Notes: a model not told the origin generated them from the letters alone. A stretch of 64,000 bases of DNA from UMGS1663 sp046964515 (GCA_046964515.1 JBKUYM010000006.1:40227-104226); one strand, 5' to 3'; shown: positions 44,468-53,660, numbered from the stretch's first letter. Numbers and translations: made by a program.

Positions 44468-46198
44468 TTACTGTATTAACAATACTACACGAAATCCACC
44501 ATTACAGCCAGGAACACCATTTTGACGATTAAAAAAGAAAAAACCAGCACCTGTATTTCCCCATAAATCACCACCTCGAATAGAGAATGGATAATCTAAA
44601 CCAATATAACAAAAATAGTTATCATACCAACTAACACTTCCCGTTCCCTCTGTTGAAACTTCACGAACACCATCTCCATAGATTTTTGTATTCATATTGT
44701 AGTTATGATAGCTAGCATTATTTAAATTAGTTGCATTACTTTCTATATAGATATTATCACTACTATCCTCATGTGGATATACCGTTGTATATTTGGTACT
44801 TACCTTTTTTAAAACATCTCCATTATAGGCGACAGAAGCTCCACATCTTTTCAAATTTACATTTTCATTAGCTACATAGTCTGCCGTTCTTTCTGTCATT
44901 CCTCCACTTAAATCATAGATTCCATAAATCGTTCCACTACTACTTGCTTTACAGCCTGTTAATTGGTTCCAAGTGTACACACCATCTACTGGCATATTTT
45001 TGGTCGTACTGTTAATATTGGAGATTGTGGTTGTACTTTCTTTTGCACCGGTAGAACCGGTTGTACATCCTGTTACAGCATATACACTATCTACACCACT
45101 TCTTCCTTCTGTATTCGTTCTTTTGACTCCTCCACTATTTAAATTGATATTATTAATAAATACTTCTTGGGTATCTATTCCATATTTACTCTGTGAAAGA
45201 TATACTACTGCTCCCCATTCACTATTTTTCATCAAATGAGAATCACTACTTTTTGTCAACCCATAAATGTTCCCCTCTTCTGTCATTGCTCTGGCTATAT
45301 TAAAAGCATCATTATGACTAATATAATTCATACTATACGTAGTTCCTTGGAAAGTGGGATATTTAATAGCTGTTTTCGTTGTTCCATATATTCCATCCAG
45401 CCAATTACGAGCAAGTCCTGCCCCATCATTATTTTCTCCTCTTTCTACCCCTTTTATCCAAACATTACTTTCTGTATAGCTAGCATTACTTGCTTTGACA
45501 ACAGCAGAATTGTTTCCACTAGCATAACCCGCCTCAAATTTAGCTACCCAGATTCCTGTTAACTCTTTATCCCAGCCTCCATTTCTATAACTAATCGCTG
45601 TTTCATCTGTAAAGGCTGGATGCACGGTATATCCTATTGTTGTATCTACATTTTCATCTTCTCTTGCACATCTTTTGGCTGTTTGTATCTGTCCGTTTTC
45701 ATCATAATAATTATCCGTTGTTCCTATTAAAAACTTTATATCAAAGGTTTGATTATTATTTACTTTATAGGCATATCTGGGTATCCATACCCACATACTT
45801 CCATCTTCTGTTTGGCTATTAGCCCACTTTTTACTATTGTAATCATACCATTCTACATCGTTTTCATTACTTTCTTGTACTTCCCCTTTAGCACTCTCAC
45901 TTGGATTTGTAAATTTGATGGCTTTCATTCCTGTTGCTAATCGTGGCTTATTAACTCCCTTTTCCGTTATATACGTTTTTCCTATTGCCTCATCTAACTG
46001 TTGTTCTAAACTAGCTAATCCACTTAATTCCTCTCTTTGTCCTTGTGCTGTTTCATTTTTTGCTCTTTGTGCTTGCGTTATAATACCGTTTTCTCCTACT
46101 AACCTATTAATCGTTACGCCTGCTAAAATGATTAACACAATAATCGTAATGACTAATGCTATTAACGTAATTCCTCTTTGTTTTACGCTTTCTTTCAT
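44468..46198 (-). CDS. Prepilin-like protein with SUMF1/C-type-lectin-like domain
   Basis: 576 aa. Prepilin-like start (KQRG, ITLIALVITIIVL). Residues 70-576 read as a formylglycine-generating-enzyme-type (SUMF1) fold: SMWVWIPRYAYKV, WVAKFEAGYASG, NEWGAVVYLSQSKYG-like motif (SEWGAVVYL), GIYDLSGGMTERTADY, then FSIRGGDLWGNTGAGFFFFN and GGFRVVLLIQ at the end. This C-type-lectin-like end is the scaffold used by diversity-generating retroelement variable proteins. No catalytic Cys of true FGE is evident. About 75% alike to 54736-56457, with the differences crowded in the last 45 residues. Confidence 0.82.
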   Translation of the reverse strand: MKESVKQRGITLIALVITIIVLIILAGVTINRLVGENGIITQAQRAKNETAQGQREELSGLASLEQQLDEAIGKTYITEKGVNKPRLATGMKAIKFTNPSESAKGEVQESNENDVEWYDYNSKKWANSQTEDGSMWVWIPRYAYKVNNNQTFDIKFLIGTTDNYYDENGQIQTAKRCAREDENVDTTIGYTVHPAFTDETAISYRNGGWDKELTGIWVAKFEAGYASGNNSAVVKASNASYTESNVWIKGVERGENNDGAGLARNWLDGIYGTTKTAIKYPTFQGTTYSMNYISHNDAFNIARAMTEEGNIYGLTKSSDSHLMKNSEWGAVVYLSQSKYGIDTQEVFINNINLNSGGVKRTNTEGRSGVDSVYAVTGCTTGSTGAKESTTTISNINSTTKNMPVDGVYTWNQLTGCKASSSGTIYGIYDLSGGMTERTADYVANENVNLKRCGASVAYNGDVLKKVSTKYTTVYPHEDSSDNIYIESNATNLNNASYHNYNMNTKIYGDGVREVSTEGTGSVSWYDNYFCYIGLDYPFSIRGGDLWGNTGAGFFFFNRQNGVPGCNGGFRVVLLIQ

Positions 46199-46392
46199 AT
46201 TATTCTTCCTTTCTTTTTCCTATGTTTTCTATTTTATTTTCTCTTTCTTACTTCTTTTTTTCAATCTATTTTATGTTATGTTGTAAATACCTGTAAGTTT
46301 TTATTGCATCTTATGTCGATATATGGTACGATTTGTCTAGTTACTGTTGTATGGCTTTATGCCATTTTGTCATTGTCATGAGAGGAGAAAAC

Positions 46393-46497
46393 ATGACTAG
46401 AAAAGAATGGGAAGAGTTTTTTAAAGGAACTTCACCTTACACAGAAGATGAGGAAGAAGATTACGATGATGATGATTGTAATGAAGAGTTCGAATGA
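46393..46497 (+). CDS. Very acidic 34-aa peptide
   Basis: ATG preceded by GAGAGGAG (6 bases away); promoter TTGCAT (46304) 17 bases TACGAT (46327); terminator directly after. The product MTRKEWEEFFKGTSPY then a run of Glu and Asp (EDEEEDYDDDDCNEEFE). A whole transcription unit for a tiny acidic protein. Could mimic nucleic acid or bind cations; no family recognised. Confidence 0.6.
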   Translation: MTRKEWEEFFKGTSPYTEDEEEDYDDDDCNEEFE

Positions 46498-46513
46498 GCT
46501 TTTTTATTACAAA

Positions 46514-46550
46514 AATGCCCCTATGTCACGGTGTGACATAGAGGCGTTTT
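46514..46550 (+). terminator. Rho-independent terminator
   Basis: CTATGTCAC-GGT-GTGACATAG stem with flanking GCC/GGCG pairs and a T run, 17 bases after the acidic peptide gene. Confidence 0.9.
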
Positions 46551-46559
46551 CTATAAATT

Positions 46560-47540
46560 TTAATATATTAAATAAGCAAAGCAAGTAAAACTTTGCGTAC
46601 TAGTTGCTCTTGCATAATTCATCATATCCCATGCATAAATTTGTTGACTTGTACCACCTAACGTTAAAACACCATTAGATGCATTATAACTCTTTGTTAA
46701 AATAAATCCACTCGCTCTACCCGATTGATTATATTCTTGGTTAGCTGTCTGTGTTACACCTGCTGAATAAATTCCTACGATAAAATTATCTATTGTAAAA
46801 TTTTTATAGCCACTATAATTACTTACATTAAAACTTGTACCATTCCCTAGATTTATTACTTTTGTTCCTGTAATACTGTTTATATTATTCGCCATGACTT
46901 GTGCAGACGCCGTTGCTGATGTACTAATCCCTTTATTAGTAATCGCTGTGGCTATTGTATTTTTAAAATGACTATATTCTGTATTTAAATTATCATAATT
47001 TGTTTGTAAATTATTAAATTTATCTTGTGCTGTTTTTAATTGTGTTTGTAAATTTGTAATGGTATCATTTTTTTGCGTCAATTGTTTTTGTAATTCTACA
47101 ATCGTACTATCTTTTACTGTTATTTGACTTTGTAAACTCTCTACTGTTTTTTGATACTCTTCTATCTGCTTTTGCAAAGATATTATCACCGCTTCTTTTT
47201 CTGCACATTGCTTAGTTACTGTTTCTATTTGTACCTGTAAATCTGTAACTTGCTTTTTTAATTCTTCTATTTGCTTTTGTAATAAGCTAATGATTTCATC
47301 TTTTTTATTACCTTCTTCATCTTCTGTCATTTGTTCCCCAGTCTCTAATTCATAATACAACTGATTTAACTGAATCGCTTCTGCCTCTCCTGCTAAGGTG
47401 ATATTTTGTTTTGCTTGCTTTGCTTTTGTAATAATGCCGTTATCTCCTACCAATGTATTTATGCTGATTCCCGCTAATATTAAAATAGTAATAATTGTTA
47501 CAACTAATGCAACCAATGTAATTCCTTTATTTTGCTTCAT
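46560..47540 (-). CDS. Prepilin-like protein with very long coiled coil
   Basis: 326 aa. Prepilin-like start MKQNKG then ITLVALVVTIITI. Residues 75-205 form a long continuous coiled coil (LLQKQIEELKKQVTDLQVQIE ... LKTAQDKFNNLQTNYDNL), then an ATAITNKGISTSATASAQVM segment and a short unique 95-residue end (VINLGNGTSFNVSNYSGYK...). No GKTAWVNG module. No TTGACA/palindrome promoter. The long rod would hold its end domain far from the membrane or pilus axis. Confidence 0.8.
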   Translation of the reverse strand: MKQNKGITLVALVVTIITILILAGISINTLVGDNGIITKAKQAKQNITLAGEAEAIQLNQLYYELETGEQMTEDEEGNKKDEIISLLQKQIEELKKQVTDLQVQIETVTKQCAEKEAVIISLQKQIEEYQKTVESLQSQITVKDSTIVELQKQLTQKNDTITNLQTQLKTAQDKFNNLQTNYDNLNTEYSHFKNTIATAITNKGISTSATASAQVMANNINSITGTKVINLGNGTSFNVSNYSGYKNFTIDNFIVGIYSAGVTQTANQEYNQSGRASGFILTKSYNASNGVLTLGGTSQQIYAWDMMNYARATSTQSFTCFAYLIY

Positions 47541-47627
47541 AAAAACCTCTTTTGTATTTTTTTTATATTTTATAAGTACTGATTTTATGTAGCAATATAT
47601 TTTAAGTAAACTATTGTGTATTATCTA

Positions 47628-48761
47628 TCATTTTTCATTATTTGCTATTAAATTCTCTGGATTTAAAGGTAATAATTCTTTTATAACAAATTTACCGTCT
47701 TTTCTAATTAATTTATCATCAAACCAAATCTCTCCACCACCATATTCTGGAGTTTGTATACAGACTAAATCCCAATGAATTGCAGATCTATTTCCATTAT
47801 CACTTTCTTGTAAACTTTCTCCTGGTGTTAAATGAAAGCTTCCTCTCACTTTTTCATCAAATAAAGTATCACCTACTACTTTTTCAATGTATGGATTAAC
47901 CCCGATTGCAAATTCTCCTATAAATCTTGCGCCTTCATCTATATTTAAAATTTGATTTAGTTCTTGCGTTTTATCATTTGCTGTTGCTTTTATAATTTTT
48001 CCATTTTTAAATTCAAATCGTATATCTTCAAATGTAATTCCTTGATATGTGGAAGTCGTATAATAAGTAATATAGCCATTTATACTTTCTTTTACAGGTG
48101 CTGACGCGACTTCTCCATCCGGAATATTAAAAGTTCCAAAATACTTTTGTGCCACTATTCCTTTCATAGAAAAAGTTAAATCTGTGTTTTTTCCAATAAT
48201 ATGTACCTTATCTGTACTACTCATTAGTTTTTGCAAAGGCTCCATTGCTATTTGCATTTTCCTATAGTCTAAATTACATACTTTAAAATAGAAATCATAT
48301 AATTCTGTCATACTATATTGGTACATCTTTGCCATTTCTTCATTTGGATATCTTAAAATACACCATCTTGTATGTTTTACTCTTTCTTCAAAATGAACTG
48401 GTTTTGTATAATATTTCTGATATATTTCAAGTTGTTTTTCTGATATGCCTTCAAATGTATGTTGGCTATTTGATCTGATTCCAATATAAGCATTCATATC
48501 TTTCATTCTCTTATAATCATATTTTGCATATAACTTTATTTGTTCCTCATTTCCTTGTTTTAATAACGCTTGTAGTAATGATTCATCAATTATATTAAAA
48601 AATGGTTTCGCTTGTATTTTATTTGCTTGTGCCATTAATTCTTTAGCTAATGGAATCCCTTCTATACCAATTACTTCTATTAAAATATTTTCTTCTTTTT
48701 TTAAATTCACACAATGACATAATAAATTCTGTGCTAATTGTTTATTTCTTATATCCTCCAT
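47628..48761 (-). CDS. M29-family aminopeptidase
   Basis: 377 aa from the ATG at 48761, which has GAGGTGAG 4-11 bases upstream; 16 in-frame residues before it lack a site. Family features: KGIVAQKYFGTFNIPDGEVASAPV (metal-binding Glu), FEKVVGDTLFDEKVRG-like SFHLTPGESL, and AIHWDLVCIQTPEYGGGEIWFDD (His and Asp ligands) near the C-terminus. Thermophilic-type (AmpS/PepS) metallo-aminopeptidase acting on cytoplasmic peptides. Stands alone between a prepilin-like gene and the plus-strand YcxB-like gene. Confidence 0.92.
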   Translation of the reverse strand: MEDIRNKQLAQNLLCHCVNLKKEENILIEVIGIEGIPLAKELMAQANKIQAKPFFNIIDESLLQALLKQGNEEQIKLYAKYDYKRMKDMNAYIGIRSNSQHTFEGISEKQLEIYQKYYTKPVHFEERVKHTRWCILRYPNEEMAKMYQYSMTELYDFYFKVCNLDYRKMQIAMEPLQKLMSSTDKVHIIGKNTDLTFSMKGIVAQKYFGTFNIPDGEVASAPVKESINGYITYYTTSTYQGITFEDIRFEFKNGKIIKATANDKTQELNQILNIDEGARFIGEFAIGVNPYIEKVVGDTLFDEKVRGSFHLTPGESLQESDNGNRSAIHWDLVCIQTPEYGGGEIWFDDKLIRKDGKFVIKELLPLNPENLIANNEK

Positions 48762-48872
48762 TTTCTCACCTCTTTTTTTAGTTATAACATAGGTTTTATT
48801 TTTACGCAATTTTTTCTTTCTAGATTGCTATTTTCTTTATTTTCGTTTACAATAATAAAAAAGGAGTATCCC

Positions 48873-49403
48873 ATGGATTTATTATTTAAAAACAAAACAT
48901 TATATACTACAAAAACTTATGAAAGGTTTCTAACTTTCCATACAAAATTATATGGTATAAAAGAAGAACTATCTACTATCTTTATTAGTATCATGCTTCT
49001 TATTCTTACAGTTTCCCTTTTTTATAGTCATTATCCTGTACAAGGTTTGCTTTTTGTTGGTATTACTATTGGATTTCTTATTTGGAGAGTTTATCGCCCT
49101 TCTAAACTAATAAAAAAACAGACAAAAGAAATTGAAAAAAATAGTAAAGAAACTACTTGTCCATATACGACTTATTATTTTTATAAAGATTACTTTGTAA
49201 TTTCTTATCAAAAGCAATATTCTAAAGTAAAATATCGAAAATTATATAAAGCTTATGAAACAGCTGATTTCTTTTATTTATATTATGATAAAGAACATAC
49301 CTTTTTGGTAGACAAATCTTCTTTTTGCATAGGGACCTCTTCTTCTTTTTCAAAATTTATAAAAACAAAATTAAAAAGAAATTTCAATATTGAAAACACC
49401 TAA
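48873..49403 (+). CDS. YcxB-like membrane protein
   Basis: 176 aa from the ATG at 48873 (AAAGGAG 6 bases upstream; promoter TTGCTA 17 bases TACAAT at 48825-48853). Two membrane helices at about residues 38-72, then a C-terminal cytoplasmic domain with PYTTYYFYKDYFVISYQKQYSKVKY...YLYYDKEHTFLVDKSSF, the PF14317 YcxB-like pattern (PH-like fold). Function in the family unknown. It shares a bidirectional terminator with accC. Confidence 0.75.
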   Translation: MDLLFKNKTLYTTKTYERFLTFHTKLYGIKEELSTIFISIMLLILTVSLFYSHYPVQGLLFVGITIGFLIWRVYRPSKLIKKQTKEIEKNSKETTCPYTTYYFYKDYFVISYQKQYSKVKYRKLYKAYETADFFYLYYDKEHTFLVDKSSFCIGTSSSFSKFIKTKLKRNFNIENT

Positions 49404-49418
49404 TTAAAAATTAGGTGT
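49389..49418. terminator. Bidirectional terminator
   Basis: AACACCTAATT / AATTAGGTGTT, 11 bp with a 4-base loop, between convergent YcxB-like and accC genes. Confidence 0.85.
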
Positions 49419-49423
49419 TTCTT

Positions 49424-50767
49424 CTACATATGAAATTCTTTTTGAATAAAGGATGTATCATAGTGATTGGTTATAAAATTCTTGTTTTCCAAAATTCTAA
49501 TTAAAAAATCAATATTCGTATCAATGCCTTCAATAACAAACTCTGCTAGTGCACTCTTCATTTTAGCTATAGATTCTTCTCTTGTTTTTCCATGCACAAT
49601 CACTTTTGCAAGCATAGAATCGTAATTTTGTGGAACAGTATAGCCTGCATAAATTGCCGTATCAATACGAACACCATTACCACCTGGCAAATGTAAACCT
49701 GTAATTTTTCCCGGACAAGGCATAAAGTTTTTGTCTGGATTTTCTGCATTAACCCTTGCTTCTAAACTATGTCCCGTAAAGACAATTCCTGTTTGCTCAT
49801 AAGATAGCTTTTCACCAGATGCAATCTTTACTTGTTCTTTTATAATATCTATACCAGTTACCATTTCTGTTACAGGATGCTCTACTTGCACTCTTGTATT
49901 CATTTCCATGAAATAAAACTTTTGATATTTGTCTACTAAAAATTCTATGGTACCTGCATTGCTATAGCCAATTTCTTTTACAGCTTTTACGGCAACTTCT
50001 CCCATCTTCTTTCTTGTTTTTTCATCAATTGCTCCACTTGGAGATTCTTCTAATACTTTTTGATTTCTTCTTTGTACACTACAATCCCTTTCTCCTAAAT
50101 GAATTGCGTTTCCATGTTCATCACCTAAAATCTGAATTTCTACATGACGTGGATTTTCTATAAATTTTTCCATATACAAGCTGTCATCTCCAAAAGCAGA
50201 CTTTGCTTCTTGTTTTACTAAATCATAATTATGACAAAGTTCTTCTTCTGTATAAGCAACTCGTATCCCCCTTCCACCACCTCCTGCTGATGCCTTTAAC
50301 ATAACAGGATAGCCAATTTGTTTTCCAATTTGTTTACATTGCTCTTTTGATTCTACTAGTCCATCAGAGCCAGGAACTACTGGCACTCCTGCACTTTTCA
50401 TAGTTTGTTTTGCTTTTGATTTATTTCCTAATAAATCAATCAGTTGATAAGAAGGACCTATAAACTTTATACCAATTTCTTCACATATTTTAGCAAAATG
50501 ACTATTTTCTGATAAGAATCCAAAACCTGGGTGAATGCTATCACAACCAGTTAAACAAGCTGCTTCTATAATAGCTTTTATATTTAAATAACTTTTATGA
50601 GAAGGAGCAGGACCAATACATATGGCTTCATCTGCTAATGTTCTATGCAAGGCTGTTTTATCTGCTTCCGAATAAACGGCAACCGTACTAATTCCCATCT
50701 CTCTACAAGCTCTTATTATTCTGACAGCTATTTCACCTCTATTGGCGATTAATACTTTTTTTAGCAT
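49424..50767 (-). CDS. accC: Biotin carboxylase subunit of acetyl-CoA carboxylase
   Basis: 447 aa from MLKKVLIANRGEIAVRI at 50767 (GAAAGGAAT upstream); the longer open frame to 50947 runs into an opposing gene and is not used. ATP-grasp motifs KASAGGGGRGIRVAY and EMNTRVQVEHPVTEM are intact. Carboxylates the biotin on AccB with ATP and bicarbonate. It is the last gene of the fabF-accB-fabZ-accC block; a small plus-strand gene now lies between it and fabZ. Confidence 0.97.
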   Translation of the reverse strand: MLKKVLIANRGEIAVRIIRACREMGISTVAVYSEADKTALHRTLADEAICIGPAPSHKSYLNIKAIIEAACLTGCDSIHPGFGFLSENSHFAKICEEIGIKFIGPSYQLIDLLGNKSKAKQTMKSAGVPVVPGSDGLVESKEQCKQIGKQIGYPVMLKASAGGGGRGIRVAYTEEELCHNYDLVKQEAKSAFGDDSLYMEKFIENPRHVEIQILGDEHGNAIHLGERDCSVQRRNQKVLEESPSGAIDEKTRKKMGEVAVKAVKEIGYSNAGTIEFLVDKYQKFYFMEMNTRVQVEHPVTEMVTGIDIIKEQVKIASGEKLSYEQTGIVFTGHSLEARVNAENPDKNFMPCPGKITGLHLPGGNGVRIDTAIYAGYTVPQNYDSMLAKVIVHGKTREESIAKMKSALAEFVIEGIDTNIDFLIRILENKNFITNHYDTSFIQKEFHM

Positions 50768-50860
50768 TTTTTCATTCCTTTCTATCTTGACATTAACATA
50801 ATTTCGATATATAATTTTTAATAGTTTTTCAAAAACAGGTAGAAAAAGGAGGATTTCAAC

Positions 50861-51145
50861 ATGGAAACATTTTCCTATTATGAAAAGTTCTTCACTCTTC
50901 GGGAGAAATACCCAAAGCATAAGAAATTGATTGGTGAAATTATGCAACAGTTCTTTTTAAATAAAGACGCTTTACCTTCATACTTTTATATTGTAGGAGT
51001 CTATAAGACAGAAGATATTCGTACTATTTTAAAAGAACTTGGTATTAATTCCTTCGACTATGGTAATACGGTTAAAGGATTAACACATCCTGAGAAATAT
51101 CAGACAAATATCTTCTTGTCTGAAGAAACTGAGTTAACAGGCTAA
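50861..51145 (+). CDS. Small protein, 94 aa, unknown, between accC and fabZ
   Basis: AAAAGGAGG lies 8 bases before the ATG; promoter TTGACA (50787) 17 bases TATAAT (50810). The product METFSYYEKFFTLREKYPK... is soluble and probably alpha/beta; residues 50-70 (YKTEDIRTILKELGINSFDYG) look helical. It has one in-frame CGG (CTT-CGG-GAG). Its stop codon lies in the loop of the terminator. Encoded against the acc/fab direction. Not recognised. Confidence 0.6.
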   Translation: METFSYYEKFFTLREKYPKHKKLIGEIMQQFFLNKDALPSYFYIVGVYKTEDIRTILKELGINSFDYGNTVKGLTHPEKYQTNIFLSEETELTG

Positions 51146-51164
51146 GGCCTGTTGGCTTTTTCTT
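51134..51164 (+). terminator. Rho-independent terminator overlapping a stop codon
   Basis: AACAGGC-TAAG-GCCTGTT followed by GGCTTTTTC; the TAA stop of the 94-aa gene is the loop. Confidence 0.85.
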
Positions 51165-51165
51165 T

Positions 51166-51588
51166 TTATACAATAGCAAATGTTAATTCTCCTTTTGCTA
51201 CTACTTTTCCATCTACGCTAGCAATTGCTTCTCCTATACCAATGGGTCCTTTTTTCTTAATAATTTTTACTTCTAATTTTAAGACATCTCCTGGTAATAC
51301 AGGCTTTTTAAAACGTAATTTATCAATACCTCCGAACAGAACGTTTTTTCCTTTATTTTCCTCCATAGAAAGAATAGCCACAGCACCAGTTTGCGCTAAG
51401 GCTTCTACAATTAATACACCTGGCATAATTGGATTTCCAGGAAAATGTCCTGCAAAATAGGGTTCATTAATACAAACATTTTTATAAGCAATACAACTTT
51501 CTCCTGGTATATATTCTTCTACTTTATCTATCATTAAAATAGGCGGTCTTTGTGGAATAATTTTCATAATTTCATGAATATCTAACAT
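51166..51588 (-). CDS. fabZ: 3-hydroxyacyl-ACP dehydratase
   Basis: 140 aa hot-dog fold: IPQRPPILMIDKVEEY at the start, catalytic His in HFPGNPIMPGVLIVEALAQ with the Glu nearby, and FRKPVLPGDVLKLEVKI-type strand (RFKKPVLPGDVL). Removes water from 3-hydroxyacyl-ACP in fatty-acid elongation. Part of the fabF-accB-fabZ-accC order; a plus-strand transcription unit now lies between it and accB. Confidence 0.96.
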   Translation of the reverse strand: MLDIHEIMKIIPQRPPILMIDKVEEYIPGESCIAYKNVCINEPYFAGHFPGNPIMPGVLIVEALAQTGAVAILSMEENKGKNVLFGGIDKLRFKKPVLPGDVLKLEVKIIKKKGPIGIGEAIASVDGKVVAKGELTFAIV

Positions 51589-51604
51589 TTTCTTCTCCTT
51601 TATG

Positions 51605-51633
51605 TTGACTTTTTATGGTCATTTTGATATAAT
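51605..51633 (+). promoter_or_regulatory. Promoter of an RNA-like unit
   Basis: TTGACT, 17 bases, TATAAT on the plus strand, with no convincing coding frame before the terminator at 51844-51870. Confidence 0.75.
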
Positions 51634-51639
51634 TTTTGC

Positions 51640-51870
51640 AATACATATTATTGAATGTAAGTGTCTTACTCATTCTATACCTAGGGAGGAAAATTTATAT
51701 AAAAGAATGAGATTTCTGATAATTTTCGTGAGATTATCAAGACCTTTTCAATAAATGTACTATAGAGCATTTTAGGACTCTGCAATGAAATTTATTTTTT
51801 ATACAAATGAATTATCTTCAGACTTTCCTAAAATATCTCTAGGAGGCGCCATTTACTTTGGGCGTCTTTT
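51640..51870 (+). ncRNA. Candidate structured small RNA, about 230 nt
   Basis: Bounded by a near-perfect promoter and an intrinsic terminator (AGGCGCC / GGGCGTCT stem, then TTTT). Internal pairs: CTCATTCT / AGAATGAG enclosing a GGGAGGA, and GATAAT / ATTATC. The only short frame after GGAGG is 15 codons with poor spacing, and the ATG at 51785 has no stop before the terminator, so a coding role is unlikely. No known RNA family recognised. It lies between fabZ and accB on the opposite strand. Confidence 0.5.
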
Positions 51871-51876
51871 CTCTTT

Positions 51877-52326
51877 TTATTTTATCTTAAATAATGGAGC
51901 ACCATATTCTACCATATCTTCATTTTTCGCACAGATTTGTACAACCTCTCCATCAAATTCTGATTCAATCTCATTCATTAATTTCATGGCTTCTATAATA
52001 CAAAGTACTTGCCCCTTTTTTATTTTATCTCCTACCTTTACAAAAGCCTCTTCTTTTGGAGAATTACTGCTATAAAAAGTTCCTACCATAGGAGACTTTA
52101 CTATTTTGTAATCTTCTACTGGTGTTGTTTCCTCTACGATATTTCTATTTTGCTCTTGATTTACAATAATACTGGGGGTTTTATCTTGTTTCTCCACTAT
52201 TTCTTTTACAATCGTTTGATTTTTTTTCATACTGATTTTGATACCTTCTGGAAATTCAATATCTAATGTATCTATTTTAGATTCTCCCATATCTTCTATT
52301 AATTTCTTAATATCTTCATAATTCAT
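51877..52326 (-). CDS. accB: Biotin carboxyl carrier protein
   Basis: 149 aa from MNYEDIKKLIEDMGES at 52326 (AAGGAGG 6 bases upstream); 19 upstream in-frame residues are not used and overlap fabF. Biotinylation motif EAMKLMNEI in the C-terminal lipoyl-like domain, with a Glu/Thr/Val linker in the middle. Carries the biotin between AccC and AccDA. It follows fabF by 46 bases. Confidence 0.96.
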   Translation of the reverse strand: MNYEDIKKLIEDMGESKIDTLDIEFPEGIKISMKKNQTIVKEIVEKQDKTPSIIVNQEQNRNIVEETTPVEDYKIVKSPMVGTFYSSNSPKEEAFVKVGDKIKKGQVLCIIEAMKLMNEIESEFDGEVVQICAKNEDMVEYGAPLFKIK

Positions 52327-52372
52327 AGTTTTCCTCCTTATTTTAGGAACATTTTCCCTTACTTCAATGTCC

Positions 52373-53611
52373 TTATTGAACATATTTTTTTAATAAAATA
52401 CAACTATTATGTCCGCCAAATCCTAAAGAATTAGACATAGCATAATTTACCTCTTTATTTCTTCCTTGGTTTGGTACGATGTCTAAATCACATTCTTCGT
52501 CTGGTACTTGATAACCAATCGTTGGTGGCACAAAGCTATCTTCAATTGCTTTTATACAAGCAATTGCTTCTACGCCTCCCGCTGCTCCTAATAAATGTCC
52601 CGTATTTCCTTTTGTAGAACTCATCATTACTTGACGACTAGCTTCTCCAAATGCTAATTTGACAGCTAAGGTTTCTCCTAAATCATTTAAATGTGTCGAT
52701 GTACCATGTGCATTAATGTATGTTACTTCTTCTGGGGTTATTTTTGCTTCTTTCATAGCATTTTGCATAGCTCTTGCCGCACCTTCCCCCTCTGGTGATG
52801 GTGACGTAATATGGTATGCATCAGATGTTGCTCCATATCCCACTACTTCTGCATAAATGTTAGCTCCTCTTTTCTGTGCATGTTCTAATTCTTCTAATAC
52901 GATAATACCTGCACCTTCTCCCATAACAAAACCACTTCTTTCTTTGTCAAAAGGAATACTTGCTCTTGTTTTATCTGTTTGTTGTGTTAATGCTTTTATA
53001 TTCATAAATCCTGCAATTCCTGTGGGTGTAATAGAACTTTCTGTACCTCCTGCTAATGCTACTTCTTGATAACCATGTTTAATCATTCTATAAGCTTCTC
53101 CTATAGAGTGTGTTCCACTAGCACAAGCAGTTACGATAGATAAGGATTCTCCTTTAATACCTAAATCAATCGCTACATTTCCTGCTGCCATATTCACAAT
53201 AGACATAGGGATGTACATAGGAGATACTCTATCCGGTCCTTTTTCTACTAAAGCTCTATTATCTCTTTCTATAGTAGTAAGTCCTCCTATTCCAGAACTA
53301 ATAATAGCTGCCACTCTTGTCATATCTGTATTTTCTGGTGTAATTCCGGCATCCTTTATAGCTTCTCTAGAAGCTATAATCGCGTATTGTGAAAAAGGAT
53401 CCATTCTTTTTGATGTCTTTTTATCAAAATGGTCATCTGGCTCATAATCTTTTATTTCTGCTGCTAATTTTACTTTATACTCTGTCACATCAAATTTGGT
53501 AATTTCTTCGATTCCACATTTTCCTTCTTTAATTCCCTTCCAAAAATCATTTACATTATTTCCAATGGGGGTAATAGCTCCTAATCCTGTTACAACCACT
53601 CTTCTTTCCAT
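52373..53611 (-). CDS. fabF: 3-oxoacyl-ACP synthase II
   Basis: 412 aa condensing enzyme. Nucleophile Cys in VTACASGTHSIGEAY, His in NAHGTSTHLND and second His in KGNTGHLLGAAGG complete the Cys-His-His triad. Ends NSLGFGGHNSCILLKKY. Elongates acyl-ACP with malonyl-ACP. First gene of its block, right behind operator copy 3, and with a good AAGGAGG site. Confidence 0.98.
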   Translation of the reverse strand: MERRVVVTGLGAITPIGNNVNDFWKGIKEGKCGIEEITKFDVTEYKVKLAAEIKDYEPDDHFDKKTSKRMDPFSQYAIIASREAIKDAGITPENTDMTRVAAIISSGIGGLTTIERDNRALVEKGPDRVSPMYIPMSIVNMAAGNVAIDLGIKGESLSIVTACASGTHSIGEAYRMIKHGYQEVALAGGTESSITPTGIAGFMNIKALTQQTDKTRASIPFDKERSGFVMGEGAGIIVLEELEHAQKRGANIYAEVVGYGATSDAYHITSPSPEGEGAARAMQNAMKEAKITPEEVTYINAHGTSTHLNDLGETLAVKLAFGEASRQVMMSSTKGNTGHLLGAAGGVEAIACIKAIEDSFVPPTIGYQVPDEECDLDIVPNQGRNKEVNYAMSNSLGFGGHNSCILLKKYVQ

Positions 53612-53660
53612 GATTTCCTCCTTATATCTTTCTCATTTTTTATTCTAATTTATTTTCTTA

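Noticed and set aside
50768..50947. 60-residue N-terminal extension of AccC
   Set aside because: It overlaps an opposing gene with its own promoter, and family members start at MLKKVLIANRGE.
51785..52075. 96-aa plus-strand frame starting after the small RNA region
   Set aside because: It runs through the terminator and then antisense to accB, so it is a chance frame.
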